Below, one piece after another: positions 10,501-20,090 of a stretch of 23,721 nucleotides of DNA. A program made the position numbers and the translations under genes. Numbering within the stretch: position 1 is the first letter of the stretch; the number at the start of each line of letters is the position of its first letter. The notes below the pieces were generated by a model. The model made no database searches and was not told where the DNA came from. It worked only from the letters and a program-made list of their open reading frames with translations. This DNA is from Phallusia fumigata (taxonomy: Eukaryota; Chordata; Ascidiacea; Phlebobranchia; Ascidiidae): assembly GCA_008931825.1 (NCBI GenBank), contig QXVZ01033689.1, forward strand, positions 1-23,721. Reading direction: 5' to 3'.

Positions 10501-13500
10501 GTACGTCAAACTCGGTTGTGACGAAACAATATGCCGAACGTGACGGCGCGTGAGAAATCCGGACCGCGATTTTTAATCTGTTTTCGCGCCTTGTGGTGTG
10601 TTTTTTCGGCAATGTTGTGACGTCATGGCCCCAAGGACAATGNTCGATTTTACGTTTCTGGACGTTGTGACTATAATCAAGCAAAATAAAACCGAATCCG
10701 CAAAATAATTGCACTTGACCAGGACCAATGTATATATTTTTAAAATTCTGTCAGTAATTTGATCAAAAATTTGCAAATAGCCCATTCGGCTTTATGGAAA
10801 ATTGTTTCAACGCAACACGATCAAAACCAATACCCGAGACGAAGTTACGATTTTTTTTTTCATTTCGACCTGAGTCACACATTGTGCGAATAAATGACAC
10901 AACACACGTTGCAATGCACAGCGCTATTAATAGGAAATCTCGAAACATCTTGTTGAAAAATCAACCAGTTTGGTTCTTATTCGTGCAACGGACAAAACTG
11001 AAAACCGTGAACCTAGAAATCGCGACAAACAAGAGCAGAACTCACATCATCGGTCAATCAACAAGCGATTCTTTGCGAGTCGTTTTTCAACCGTTCGTTG
11101 TACGTCAAACTTGGTTGTGACGAAACAATATGCCGAACGTGACGGCCCGTGAGAAATCCGGACCGCGGGATTTTTAATCTGTTTTCGCGCCTTGCATTGT
11201 GTTTTTGGGGTAATGTTGTGACGTCATGGCCCCAAGGACAATGAGTCTGTTCCTTGAAAGTATAAAAGCTGTGACGCACATTCGACGTGATTATGTTTAA
11301 ATTCTGAATTCTTTTTGTTTGGCATGAATTCCATCGATTCATGTATGCGGCAATTTTTTTTCTGCCTGGTCAGTAGTAGGTAAAAGTTAAACCCCTAGTT
11401 GTTTACGACGTTAGCCCAATAACAACTCCTTTCTGTTTCAGCGCTGGTGGTGAAATACCTTACAGGAAGATTCATTTGGGAATATCAGTCGGATGATGGT
11501 AAGTAACGTTGTTCATCTTGAGATAGGTTCATATTAAAACAACCCAAATCACACAAAACCATACAAGGTCCTAATTAAATACCGGAAAGGTTGTCTTTTA
11601 TGTGCCGACAAAGTAAGGTTTGTCCCCAAAGGTTTGACTACAAGGGTGGGATCGGACATGTACGGCGGCCTTACATGTCACGTCAAACTGACGCGCAAGC
11701 TATGAATACAACATGCACTTTTGAACATGACATCGACAAGCAACCTTTATATCATTTATAATACAGTGACACAAGGTTCAACTAGCGCCCTATGACCAAA
11801 AGTGCTGTCGTCACTGAGCTGTTGGCGAAACAGTTATGAAGGACAAAAACGATACTAATGTGTTTATGGAGCTGAAACTTACAATACACTCGTGTCAGTC
11901 TGAGACATTCTTATTGCGAACAACCAAAATCGATTTCGACAAACAAATGACACAATCAGTTCTGACCAAGAAAAACATGAAAGCGGTGTCAAGGTGTTAA
12001 ATGTAACATAATAATATAAGGAACCGTGGTTCAGGACGATTTCTGCACTGATATACCTTTGATTATTTTTTTTAACCGAAATAATAGGTATTCAGACTGA
12101 CTTAAGTGTTCTGTAAGCTTGAGCTCTATTATAGTTTATCCGAAACTGGAATCGTCTGTATTAAGCAACCGTGGTTCAGGACGATTTCTGCACTAATGTA
12201 CCTTCGACGATGCGAATATGGTTACTTTCAAATTTTATTCGCTGTCAGTAAGTGAAAATGGATGACACTTTGCAATGTCGTGATCCCGCGGCTTTGCACA
12301 ATGCTGGCTAGTATAAGTACAAATTGCGTTATCGTCAAGCCGGATTACCTTATCGGCTCATCTGGGAGCAGAAAAACGCTTCAGTTTGTTTGCTAAACTT
12401 AAGTAGACGAAGGGCACGAATCGCGCACAGCAAACCATAATAACGGAGCCCACAGTTACACTTTTACGCAACACGGAAACCTTGACATTCTTAAAGAAGC
12501 AAATCATACGCTCGTATAAGATGTCGCATAACCAGATGTCTTAAAACCTTTAAAGAGGGTTTAGAAAATGCATTTTAGTACGATGTATGTTTTGATCAAC
12601 CGGTTACTCGCGTACATTATGCAAAAGGACTTTTATTTAGTTTGTAGTAATATAGTGTAGACGGCTGGGATGTCTGTGAGGCTTTAAGTCTAAACACTCC
12701 TCGATGCGTGCACATCCAATGCGCCTTATATGTCGTTGTGTGAAGCCCCAGCATCAAACGATACAACATCACGCGATGCCATTTACACAGCGAGGAACAA
12801 GAACAGTGTTCTGTCACAGGCAGCCATGCATGTATAATGATCCCGCGAGACGCGTGCGAATCCGTCGATCATCTGCGAAAGAACCGCGCACTTTCCTGGT
12901 GTGTTGACACAACCTTTTGGCAATTTGCAAATCTATCCATCCCGTTTTTAGCTTTCCCGAGGCGCCCGTTTCGCTTAAAAAATTCAGGCGTCGGTGTTTG
13001 GGCGGGTCAAATATGTCTGGGCCGCTCCAAACGCGTCCCTGTGGTTAAACTGAAACCGGATTGACTTGGGGCTGTGTAAGATAAGGTGGTGCCTGATCGC
13101 CTGACCATGATAGCAGATCGGAGAATTGTGGACAAATTGATTTTCTATTGTCGCCTAGAATCTTGTTTGTGTTTGTCAAACCACCAGACTTGAATAAATA
13201 AGGGCCTTGAACAGCCCACGCAAGTCTCTCAAATGTTCATTAACCTGCGCGCCTCAAGGGAAATGAGATGCGGCGGGGGTATCACAGGGTCATTAATACA
13301 AATTGCTACTGCATAGATACATGACCATGCTATAAGCTATATGCCCAATTTACGTAAATTAGATTCGTACATGACAATGCAATATAAATGACTGTAGTGC
13401 CTGCACCACTTCCTTTTCGACGATGACTATCAGAAATCAGATTACAAACCCAGCGAAAATTCTAAATGCCGGTGTTGACGAAACCGACTTTCTGCAACAA

Positions 13501-15814
13501 CTGAGGCCTTTCAGCGAAAACAACAATCTTTAGTTTTCATCACTACGATAAACAGAACTTTTGTGGACGCATGATTCTGCCCCCGCCCCAGTGACAGCCG
13601 AGCAAACACCGCTGGAGTCCACAAATAGTTCTGGTCTCCCTGTTTGTGGCCAGCCGTGTGTGTTTTGTGGGGTGTGCTTATGTATACCGACTCCCGATAA
13701 GACTGACCCGTGTCCCCACGTTCGGGTGTTGTTTGGAAAAAATGCGAGGTTCATTGTACAAGTGATGACTCAAGAGGTTTTTCCATCTGTAGTAAATGAC
13801 TGTGATGGCGATAACGAACAAGATTTTTCCCTTCACGCAGCAAAATGCTAAAAAGATTAAGACTCACCATGGCCATCAAACTGTATGTCAGAAACAAATG
13901 CCCAGTGACGTTGGGCCAATTAAAACCGACTTTTGACATCCAATAAACACGATGTTTTTTTTAAATTAAATAAAAAATATTCCTAACACTGGCATTTTAC
14001 ATATTCTCCTCCTGACTGAGAAGTTAAACCACGGCTAAAAGATTACGACAGGGCCTTGGCAAAACTTCGAGCATTCGGCTTTCACCGTTCCACGGCCGGT
14101 CAATGGTCCGTAAAATTAGTTAGCTGCCGCATCAACTGAAACAAATTTGGGGTCAGCTGTAAGCTTCAATCACACAAACAATCGCAAAATCGCGATTCGC
14201 CCGGCGTAGAACTCCTGTAACGCGAAACTTGAAAAAGACAACCCCGTGCTTCAGGCTTAAAAGATGAGCCTTGTGGCGAGGCTGTGTATCCTTGGATTTA
14301 TCTAATCTGTGTGTACTTTTGGGGCCGCAACGGCGCATGACCGGGCTCACAGTCACTGCTGTGCAGTTTAGTAAACATGCAATTTGCTTGAAGTGAAGTG
14401 CAACACTCGGACTTAACCGTAATGACAACAGTGAAAAAACACACTTGGCGTCGAGTGTAAACTTAAAGGTATTTTGCCGTGCGTTGTAATTGCGACGTTT
14501 ACAAATGAGCCCAGCATCTCGCGTTTGTAATTATACGCCATTTTAAACATTCCTCTGACGTTTCGAAGAGACATCAATTGCTTTTTTTGCAGATCAACGC
14601 CTGGCGTGTGCTTTACGGTGTGCAATTTTAAACACTATAAACATGATAACCGTTGTTTCAGATTGGAAGTACGAGTACCAGACCATTATTGACGGAGAAC
14701 TGGTTTTCATGGAAATCATCGACTCACTGACGATGGTAAGTGCGCACCAGTAACTCACCAGTGACATATAAGTTTGAAGTGGGACAATACAAACGAACTT
14801 CAAAGTAAAATCAACCGTTTAAACACACACCAAAATATATTTTTGGAAGCTGGTAGGGCTGTCGAAAGGTCGATTTTACATTGGTTTATCGCAAAAAAAT
14901 GATTCATCTATCTATCAGTGGATAAAAGTTTCACTGTTTTAACATTAATCGTTTAAAAACACACTAAAACATCTTTATCAAGTTGAACTTCCAAGGGCCG
15001 TCGAAACGCCGCATTATATTGGTTCCCTGATGGTAAATTCATCGCAAAAAAATGATTCATACAATAGTAGTAAAAACTTGTTGCCACGAACCTTAAACAA
15101 TGTAAACCTTGACAGGACGAGGGTCAAATTCGGCGGGCTGAGGGTTTCATTCTCGTCTATGACGTAACGAAGCCAGGGAGCCTGCGAAAAGTAGAAGAGA
15201 TCAAAAAGCGACTGGAGGCTGTACGTGTGGGAGCCCGATTTCTACCATTGGTCATCGTAGGAAACAAATCCGATTTGGAACACGCGCGATCAATCGACAG
15301 GAACAAGGCCCATGCGCTGGCTATGAGGCTGGGCGCAGTCGATCACGTTGATTGTTCGGCGTGCGGTTCGGAAAGGAACATTCGATTCGCTTTTGACGAA
15401 ATCTGCCGCGAGGTAGCCAACGTTAGGCACCGTTTGGCGCAAAAGAGGGAACGACGACGGAGCAGTCTAAGTCAGGTTAGACAAGGGCTGAAAATGCTTG
15501 TCCACACCGGAAAAACGAAGTCGAGCACATCCAGCACCCCTGCGAGTGGAAACAGCAGCCCCATCGGTTCAATAAACGGTCGCTGTAGCAACAACAATAA
15601 CGGACGTAAATCGGGAAAATACCAGCCGTCCTCCCCGTTTTCGTCCCTCGTTTCCCCGCAAGGTTTAAACGATCTTCCCGAGGAGGAGTCGGGCAGCATT
15701 TTGCGATATCTCTCCGAGTGTGACGTACGGAGGGACCGTGAAAACGATATTCGTGAAAGCAGAGACGACTTTCACAAACGCGCCGCACCGAGCAGAAGCA
15801 TGTTCATACACTGA
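7455..15814 (+). CDS. RERG/RASL-like Ras-family small GTPase with degenerate switch regions (4 exons)
   Basis: Spliced gene joining 7455-7527, 11442-11498, 14662-14735 and 15116-15814; every intron is GT-AG and the phases (1, 1, 0) agree, giving 300 residues. The P-loop is GEERVGKS (17-24), followed by ALVVKYLTGRFIWEY, whose RFIWEY stretch is typical of RERG. G4 is NKSD (118-121) and G5 is SAC (149-151). A basic segment with RRRSS, then VRQGLKMLV, resembles the RERG C-terminal region. A further Ser/Asn/Gly-rich tail of about 110 residues makes the protein longer than RERG (about 200). It ends in MFIH with no CAAX box, so no prenylation is expected, as in RERG. Switch I reads YQSDDDWKY where the family has YDPTLE, and G3 reads IDSLTM where DTAGQ is expected, with about five residues fewer after it. 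Nucleotide binding looks possible; GTP hydrolysis and classical effector binding look doubtful. The family is secure; which orthologue (RERG, RERGL, RASL11 or RASL12) is not settled. Confidence 0.85.
8018..8804. repeat. Diverged tandem block in intron 1, copy 1 (787 bases)
   Basis: Matches 8806-9592 end to end with about 16 single-base differences (about 2 percent) and essentially no length change. It ends exactly at the N at 8805. This fits two alleles placed in tandem. Confidence 0.9.
8806..9592. repeat. Diverged tandem block in intron 1, copy 2 (787 bases)
   Basis: Second copy of 8018-8804, starting exactly after the N. Differences are scattered substitutions, not clustered as low-quality read ends would be. 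Confidence 0.9.
10043..10642. repeat. Second diverged tandem block in intron 1, copy 1
   Basis: About 600 bases matching 10644-11243 with substitutions and small indels (for example ATTTTGTCATTTTTAAACCG shortened in copy 2). It ends exactly at the N at 10643. Confidence 0.9.
10644..11243. repeat. Second diverged tandem block in intron 1, copy 2
   Basis: Second copy of 10043-10642, more diverged than the 8018-9592 pair. This copy is continuous with the sequence leading to exon 2. Confidence 0.9.
11219..11268 (+). promoter_or_regulatory. CRE plus TATA-like box upstream of exon 2
   Basis: TGACGTCA at 11219-11226 is followed by TATAAAAG at 11261-11268. If used, transcription would begin near 11290 in intron 1, about 150 bases before exon 2, giving a transcript without the P-loop exon. 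Sequence words only. Confidence 0.22.
11442..11498 (+). CDS. Ras-like gene, exon 2 (alpha-1 and switch I start)
   Basis: A 57-base exon after a polypyrimidine tract and TTTCAG, ending before GTAAGT. It encodes LVVKYLTGRFIWEYQSDD. The first part is close to the RERG helix alpha-1; the end lacks the PTxE of switch I. Its length and phase fit both neighbours. Confidence 0.85.
11499..14661 (+). other. Ras-like gene intron 2
   Basis: GTAAGT to TTTCAG, 3.2 kb. It contains a 28-base direct repeat (12022-12049 and 12167-12194) and several chance open frames (12704-13064 and 13561-13851 plus) with no domain that I recognise. Confidence 0.65.
12022..12194. repeat. Direct repeat pair in intron 2
   Basis: AACCGTGGTTCAGGACGATT and the eight bases after it occur at 12022-12049 and again at 12167-12194. 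The similarity fades over the next 12 bases, and the copies are 145 bases apart. Perhaps the remains of a local tandem duplication. Confidence 0.75.
14662..14735 (+). CDS. Ras-like gene, exon 3 (beta-2/beta-3, altered G3)
   Basis: A 74-base exon after GTTTCAG, ending at ATG before GTAAGT. It encodes WKYEYQTIIDGELVFMEII, then DSLTM. The DGELVFMEI pattern aligns with the beta-2/beta-3 hairpin of RERG (ID.E...MEI.D), but the DTAGQ that should follow is replaced by DSLTM. The reading frame is forced by both flanking exons, so the change is not a frame error in my translation. An unrecognised microexon in the 380-base intron 3 cannot be fully excluded. Confidence 0.8.
14736..15115 (+). other. Ras-like gene intron 3
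   Basis: GTAAGT to TTGACAG, 380 bases, largely made of an imperfect tandem repeat (14817-14907 and 14951-15060). Confidence 0.75.
14817..15060. repeat. Imperfect tandem repeat in intron 3
   Basis: Both units run from GTTTAAA-ACACAC through GTCGAAA, ATTGGTT and ATCGCAAAAAAATGATTCAT. The units are about 90 and 110 bases, the second with small insertions. Confidence 0.7.
15116..15814 (+). CDS. Ras-like gene, exon 4 (G4, G5, basic region and tail)
   Basis: A 233-codon terminal exon after TTGACAG, ending in TGA. It begins DEGQIRRAEGFILVYDVT, a clear match to the RERG-type (GFVLVYDIT) strand beta-4. It then has VIVGNKSDLEHAR (G4), DCSAC (G5) and FDEICREV (alpha-5), followed by a basic cluster and a low-complexity tail rich in Ser, Asn and Gly. 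The tail has many possible phosphorylation sites and no CAAX. An automated caller starting at 15227 would miss the first 37 codons. Confidence 0.88.
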   Translation, partial: DEGQIRRAEGFILVYDVTKPGSLRKVEEIKKRLEAVRVGARFLPLVIVGNKSDLEHARSIDRNKAHALAMRLGAVDHVDCSACGSERNIRFAFDEICREVANVRHRLAQKRERRRSSLSQVRQGLKMLVHTGKTKSSTSSTPASGNSSPIGSINGRCSNNNNGRKSGKYQPSSPFSSLVSPQGLNDLPEEESGSILRYLSECDVRRDRENDIRESRDDFHKRAAPSRSMFIH

Positions 15815-16120
15815 ATCGACGCACACACACACGCACCGCGCATAGTACATCACATAATTGTGTTCACATTTCGTTTTGACAAAATTGACTTGCTTTTCAA
15901 TCAGGTTTCTCCTCTGATCCAATTTTTTAGTGGATCAAACTACGTAATCATCAAAAGCCTTTATATAACAGCGTGGGAAATGCCACCAGACTATAGGCTT
16001 TCATACAATGTGGCAATTTACAAAACTCCAGGTACCACTTGTCAACACCTGTCCTCATACATATCAAATTTTATGATAGCAATGATTTAAAAGATGAAAC
16101 TGTAAGTAACCTGTTTTAAA

Positions 16121-16126
16121 AATAAA
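16121..16126 (+). terminator. Candidate polyadenylation signal of the Ras-like gene
   Basis: AATAAA lies 307 bases after the stop codon, in an A/T-rich stretch with a second AATAAAG-like hexamer close behind. It is a plausible end for the 3'UTR; other AATAAA-like words are common in this AT-rich DNA. Confidence 0.4.
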
Positions 16127-16957
16127 TAAGCTTTTAAAAAATAAAGAAACAAAAACCTATAAATCACACTGAAATCATTCAGTTAAGTTTTGTACTTTTC
16201 CACATTTACTTGCTACATTTTTGCCAAATTGATGCTCACAGTTTCTGTTTTTACACAGTCAAATGACTTACCATCTTTTTGTGACAAATATTTCCAAATT
16301 TGAGATAAACAACAAGCATGTTTTTTCATCAGGTACTAATGTTTAATTGGACAATATTTTTAATCGTTTTCTCACCTTGTTCCGTTGCTTGAAATGTATC
16401 TACCACTGTACTTTATTTTTTTCACAACAAGCAATCAAAAAAACATCGTTGTTTTTTAGCTGTGCATATTCAAATGTGCTTTTAGGTTTTTATCAGATCA
16501 TTTTCATCTGATAGTCGAGTTTCACAGGTATGACTAACCCAACTGACAAACTTTAGTGACTAATGCATTCACTTTTGAATGTTGACTGTAGAATATCTTT
16601 TCACTTTGGCACAAGTTCAATGTCCAAAACAACTGACAAACAACAATCATGAGAACAGTTTGGGCGGGATTTGTCATTCCAGTTTATTTAGTATTTCTAT
16701 GGAGAAAGTAATAAAACCAACTGGGGAGCAGTTTTCGCAGATTTTGGTTACCAAACTTAGACAAAATATTTTATTATTTGCGTTACATAACTAAAGGAAA
16801 ATCTGTCATAACAAACGCTGTTTACCAGAAGGAAGCCGAACCCGTGAACCGGTTTGTGCGGTTTATTCACCAGAACTGCAACCAAACCGCCCAATATAAA
16901 ACAAGCGAACCTTAACTGTACCCTACCTTTTGTGTTGGATTAACTTAATCGTGTCAA

Positions 16958-17846
16958 ACCATAGATAACTTACCATGGATGCCAAACACCCATTGTTTTC
17001 ATTGTGACGTTTTGTTTCGACACGCATGAACGCTTCTGGTTTTTTGTTCGAAGTAAACCGCTGCAAAGCCTGTAGTTTGAACACTTCGAACAACTTTACT
17101 TGCTTTCTGCGTTGACATGATGGCGCAATGAAACTGTTTTGTGCCAGATGCCTAACGTCCTACCATATGGCGAATGTTACGGCCAAAAAACAACACTTAT
17201 TGTTGTGAGAAGGGCTGATTTGGGCAGGACTGCTGCATGAAAAGCAAAGCCTTTGTACAACGTGATAAAAATCAAGGCATTAAAACCTGGAAGAGCCGTT
17301 AAACTCGACAGATAAACTACCATAAAAATAAAAGGTAAGAAAAACACAACCTGGTAATCTCCAATGTCAACAGCCTGTTAAAAAAGTTTACATTACCTAA
17401 TCTCTTTCCAGATCACTGGATATTTTAGAGGTATGTTGCTGAAGTTTTTCCAATTAAACATTGTGTTTATCTTATCCAGATGCAAATTGCCAACTATGGA
17501 CACAAAATAAAAAAAATTAATGGCTAAACCAACTTTGAAAGGTTTAATTTTCACTGCACAAAATCTAATTTATCTTTAAAAAAGACTACTTCATTCAATG
17601 GTGCATGTGTACCTGTACTTCTGTACAGTGGATGTACTGTAAGCCTGTTGGAAATCTTGTTTGTGGAAAACCATTTTTATGTTTTTGGTTTATTAAAATG
17701 TTTATTACTTCATATCGCCAAATGCANCGGAACAAAAATCAGTCGTCCAGCAGGTAGCACAGCATACATTTTTACAGACGACAACTAGAAGCGCTCAACC
17801 ATGACCATGACAATAGGTTTGGCATCCATAGTAAGTTATCTATGGT
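16958..17846. repeat. 30-base inverted repeat enclosing about 830 bases
   Basis: ACCATAGATAACTTACCATG plus ten bases at 16958-16987 is the reverse complement of 17817-17846 with one mismatch. Flanking sequence matches weakly at most. It could be the ends of a non-autonomous element or two dispersed repeats in opposite directions. The N at 17727 lies inside. Confidence 0.55.
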
Positions 17847-18287
17847 CAAACAAAAATATTGGTTTGCAAAGCTAAACAAACAGGTTTTAATTATGGATAT
17901 CAGCCTCCCGTTTCCTAAAAGTTATTAAAAAAGGTAAATTTTCATTGTTGCTTCGTTTAGTTCCCTTTCCTCAAACTAGATTTGTATATGATAGGTTTTA
18001 AAAAAACCTTAGCCCATGTATTAAACAAATTTGAACACGAACGAATCGAGAAGTTCACGTTACGCCGAGATAACAACCCGATCCAGTTCTTGCCTTTCAC
18101 AGCCTAAATTTATGATAACTATTAAAGACATACCAAACTAAAAATCTGCTCGAGAACCTGTATATGGTGAATAATTATGTTGCAAACATTTTAACTACCG
18201 ATGTGTCATCATTAGTGCAAAATAAGACCACTTTGTCCGCTGTGTACGAATCACTCAAAAATGGAATGGAGTTTTATGCTCAGCCTG

Positions 18288-18395
18288 TTATCCCACGCAA
18301 ACTTGGCAAAAAGTTTTTATTGAACACGAAAAGTAAAGTACAAAAACACGGTTTGGAAACTTGGCGCGGTCTAAAACAAAACAAAACGCAAAACC
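18288..18395. repeat. Exact duplication at N 18396, first copy
   Basis: 108 bases repeated exactly at 18397-18504 after the N, as at 3715 and 7243. Confidence 0.92.
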
Positions 18396-18396
18396 N

Positions 18397-18504
18397 TTAT
18401 CCCACGCAAACTTGGCAAAAAGTTTTTATTGAACACGAAAAGTAAAGTACAAAAACACGGTTTGGAAACTTGGCGCGGTCTAAAACAAAACAAAACGCAA
18501 AACC
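18397..18504. repeat. Exact duplication at N 18396, second copy
   Basis: Identical to 18288-18395; this copy carries the minus-strand AATAAA nearest the PHF12-like stop codon. Confidence 0.92.
18425..18430 (-). terminator. Candidate polyadenylation signal of the PHF12-like gene
   Basis: AATAAA on the minus strand (TTTATT on plus), about 540 bases after the stop codon. The same hexamer is repeated at 18316-18321 in the duplicated copy. ATTAAA at 18575-18580 is an alternative. Weak call because the DNA is A/T-rich. Confidence 0.25.
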
Positions 18505-18967
18505 CAAACGCCACCGTCGAATAGGAAATACAACTCGTTGTCACGGATTTGCCAAACAACAATCTCCGTTGTCTTTTAATGTCAAACAAAAACAAAATAT
18601 TTTGCCTGCAGAAGGTTGGCCTTTTGGCGAGCAACCATGTACTACTAAATATGGGAAAAATAGAAATCTTACGCGAGCCTGACGAACGTCTCGAAGCGTT
18701 GTGAAAGGAACAAGGCAGTGATAGTGCAATGTAAAGCGGCGATCTCAGCCACAGCCCGGGTGGCATGCCTAAAAAACAAACGTGACGCAAACGTAAAAAA
18801 AAGTAGTGACAACTGCTCGACAACCGTTGGCTTTTGCGACACAGAAATAACGCAAAGCCGAATAATGGTAGTGACAACACAACGACAAAAAGGGCTGTGG
18901 TATATTTTGGATGAGCACACTTGCAATAAATGCAGGCATATAACAAAGTATTAAAATAGAAAAACAT

Positions 18968-20090
18968 TCATAGGATTGTTCCGAACACTCCTTCGCTGTC
19001 GTTTGTGTTGACGCTGCCTTCACTGCAACCCGCATTCACTTCCACCGACCTCTTGTCCTCATCGTTGTGGATGTTATTTACACAGATCTTGTTGTTGCCT
19101 GGCAACGGTGGCTCCTGCGTGTTCGCATGCCAGTCACGTGACAACTGGCCGTCACATGCAGCACCACTGCCATCGACATCGTTCTGGTGACGCACCTTTT
19201 CTTGGACTTCTGAAATAACTGTCGTCGTCGTAGCGCTCCTCGATATCACCACATCGTTGTGATTATTGGTCCACGCCATTTCCGCGGGCAGCACGTCATT
19301 GTTAATGACGTCATACAGGGGTGTTGGATCCGCTGTGATGTGGTTATACTGAAGCTGTGCTGGGGAGTTGGCTTGGACGGGACGCGATGGGTTTTGGGAG
19401 GGGTGGTTTTGCTGCGACGCCATTCCCACCAATGAGAGCACAGCCTCCTCTGTGGCGATCCGCCGTTCCGCTTCAGCGAGCAGCTCGTCGGTGGTGTGAC
19501 GTACTTCGTCCAGCAGCGATCTGCCGCCCAATGTAGGTGACAGATTTCTCGACGACATCGGAGAGCACGAAGCCGTAGTCGAAGACTTTAGCGACGGGGA
19601 GTCGAGCTCTTCCGAAAGCGTCTCGTTGCAGGTGAGGTCGATTGAGGTCATTCTACCCTTAACGCGTGATGGCGGCCTGCTATCGGCTCCGTCGGAGTCG
19701 GACTGCACAACGCCCAGCAGAGCCATATTTTGTGTCTCAGACAACGCGGCCATGGTGAAATCCAGTAGCTGCGCCTTCGGCTCATCCTCTTTGGTCTTCT
19801 GACGTTTCACCGGTCGTGTGACGTCATCTCTGACGAGCGGCGAGTTGTGACGTTGTCGATTTGGCTTCTTTCGCTTGGCGCCGCCGTAGAATTCGTTGGC
19901 GTCGCTTTTACGCGCCATGGCCGCTTCGATGACGCTGCCCCCCTGGACGGGGGAGCACCCCCGAACCGGGGTTCGACTTCTCGAGTTTCGAGCATGCGAC
20001 AAACCCCCCTGCTCGTCATCGTCGCCACCTCTGTCCCTGTCAATCACCGGTTTCCGTTTCGCCTGGCGTTCTTTCTGTCTTTGAGAAAAC
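18968..20090 (-). CDS. PHF12: PHF12-like, last exon G (long low-complexity tail)
   Basis: Begins after CACATTACAG and runs 374 codons including TGA (ending EGVFGTIL). It contains basic clusters (KERQAKRKP, GGAKRKKPNRQR, RPVKRQKTKED) likely to act as NLSs, a segment LLDFTMAALSE, Ser-rich stretches, a probable helix DELLAEAERRIATEEAVLSL, and a Gln/Asn/Pro-rich end. I recognise no catalytic or zinc-binding motif. The open frame extends upstream to 20185, but the acceptor and phase place the exon start at 20090. Confidence 0.8.

Larger units (their letters stand above)
7528..11441 (+). other. Ras-like gene intron 1
   Basis: GTAAGT to TTTCAG, 3.9 kb as assembled. It holds two diverged tandem blocks (8018-9592 and 10043-11243), so its true length on one haplotype may be about 2.5 kb. 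No coding sequence recognised; the mirrored short frames inside the blocks on the minus strand (8480-8662, 9268-9450) have no family match. Confidence 0.7.
15815..18967. other. Interval between the two convergent stop codons
   Basis: Contains the 3'UTRs of both genes and AT-rich DNA with an inverted repeat (16958-16987 and 17817-17846), an N at 17727 and an exact duplication at 18288-18504. Longer frames here (18371-18967 minus, 18470-18682 plus) lack recognisable domains; the first crosses an N and encodes a Phe/Leu/Cys-rich sequence typical of translated A/T-rich DNA. Confidence 0.55.

Noticed and set aside
10213..11152. Pairs of similar plus-strand frames (about 60-108 codons) at 10213, 10371, 10794 and 10970
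   Set aside because: Shadows of the second intronic duplicated block; the frames overlap each other and match no family.
12704..13064. Overlapping plus-strand frames in intron 2 as possible alternative exons
   Set aside because: No sequence similarity to Ras proteins, no suitable phase-matched acceptor and donor pair, and exon 2 to exon 3 already join in frame.
16430..16460. A/T hairpin AAAAAACA-TCGT-TGTTTTTT
   Set aside because: Short, low-complexity stem; expected by chance in AT-rich DNA and with no other support for an RNA gene.
18371..18967. 198-codon minus-strand frame, Phe/Leu/Cys-rich, looking membrane-like
   Set aside because: It crosses the N and the exact duplication at 18288-18504, lies in the likely PHF12 3'UTR, and its hydrophobicity is what A/T-rich antisense DNA gives by chance.
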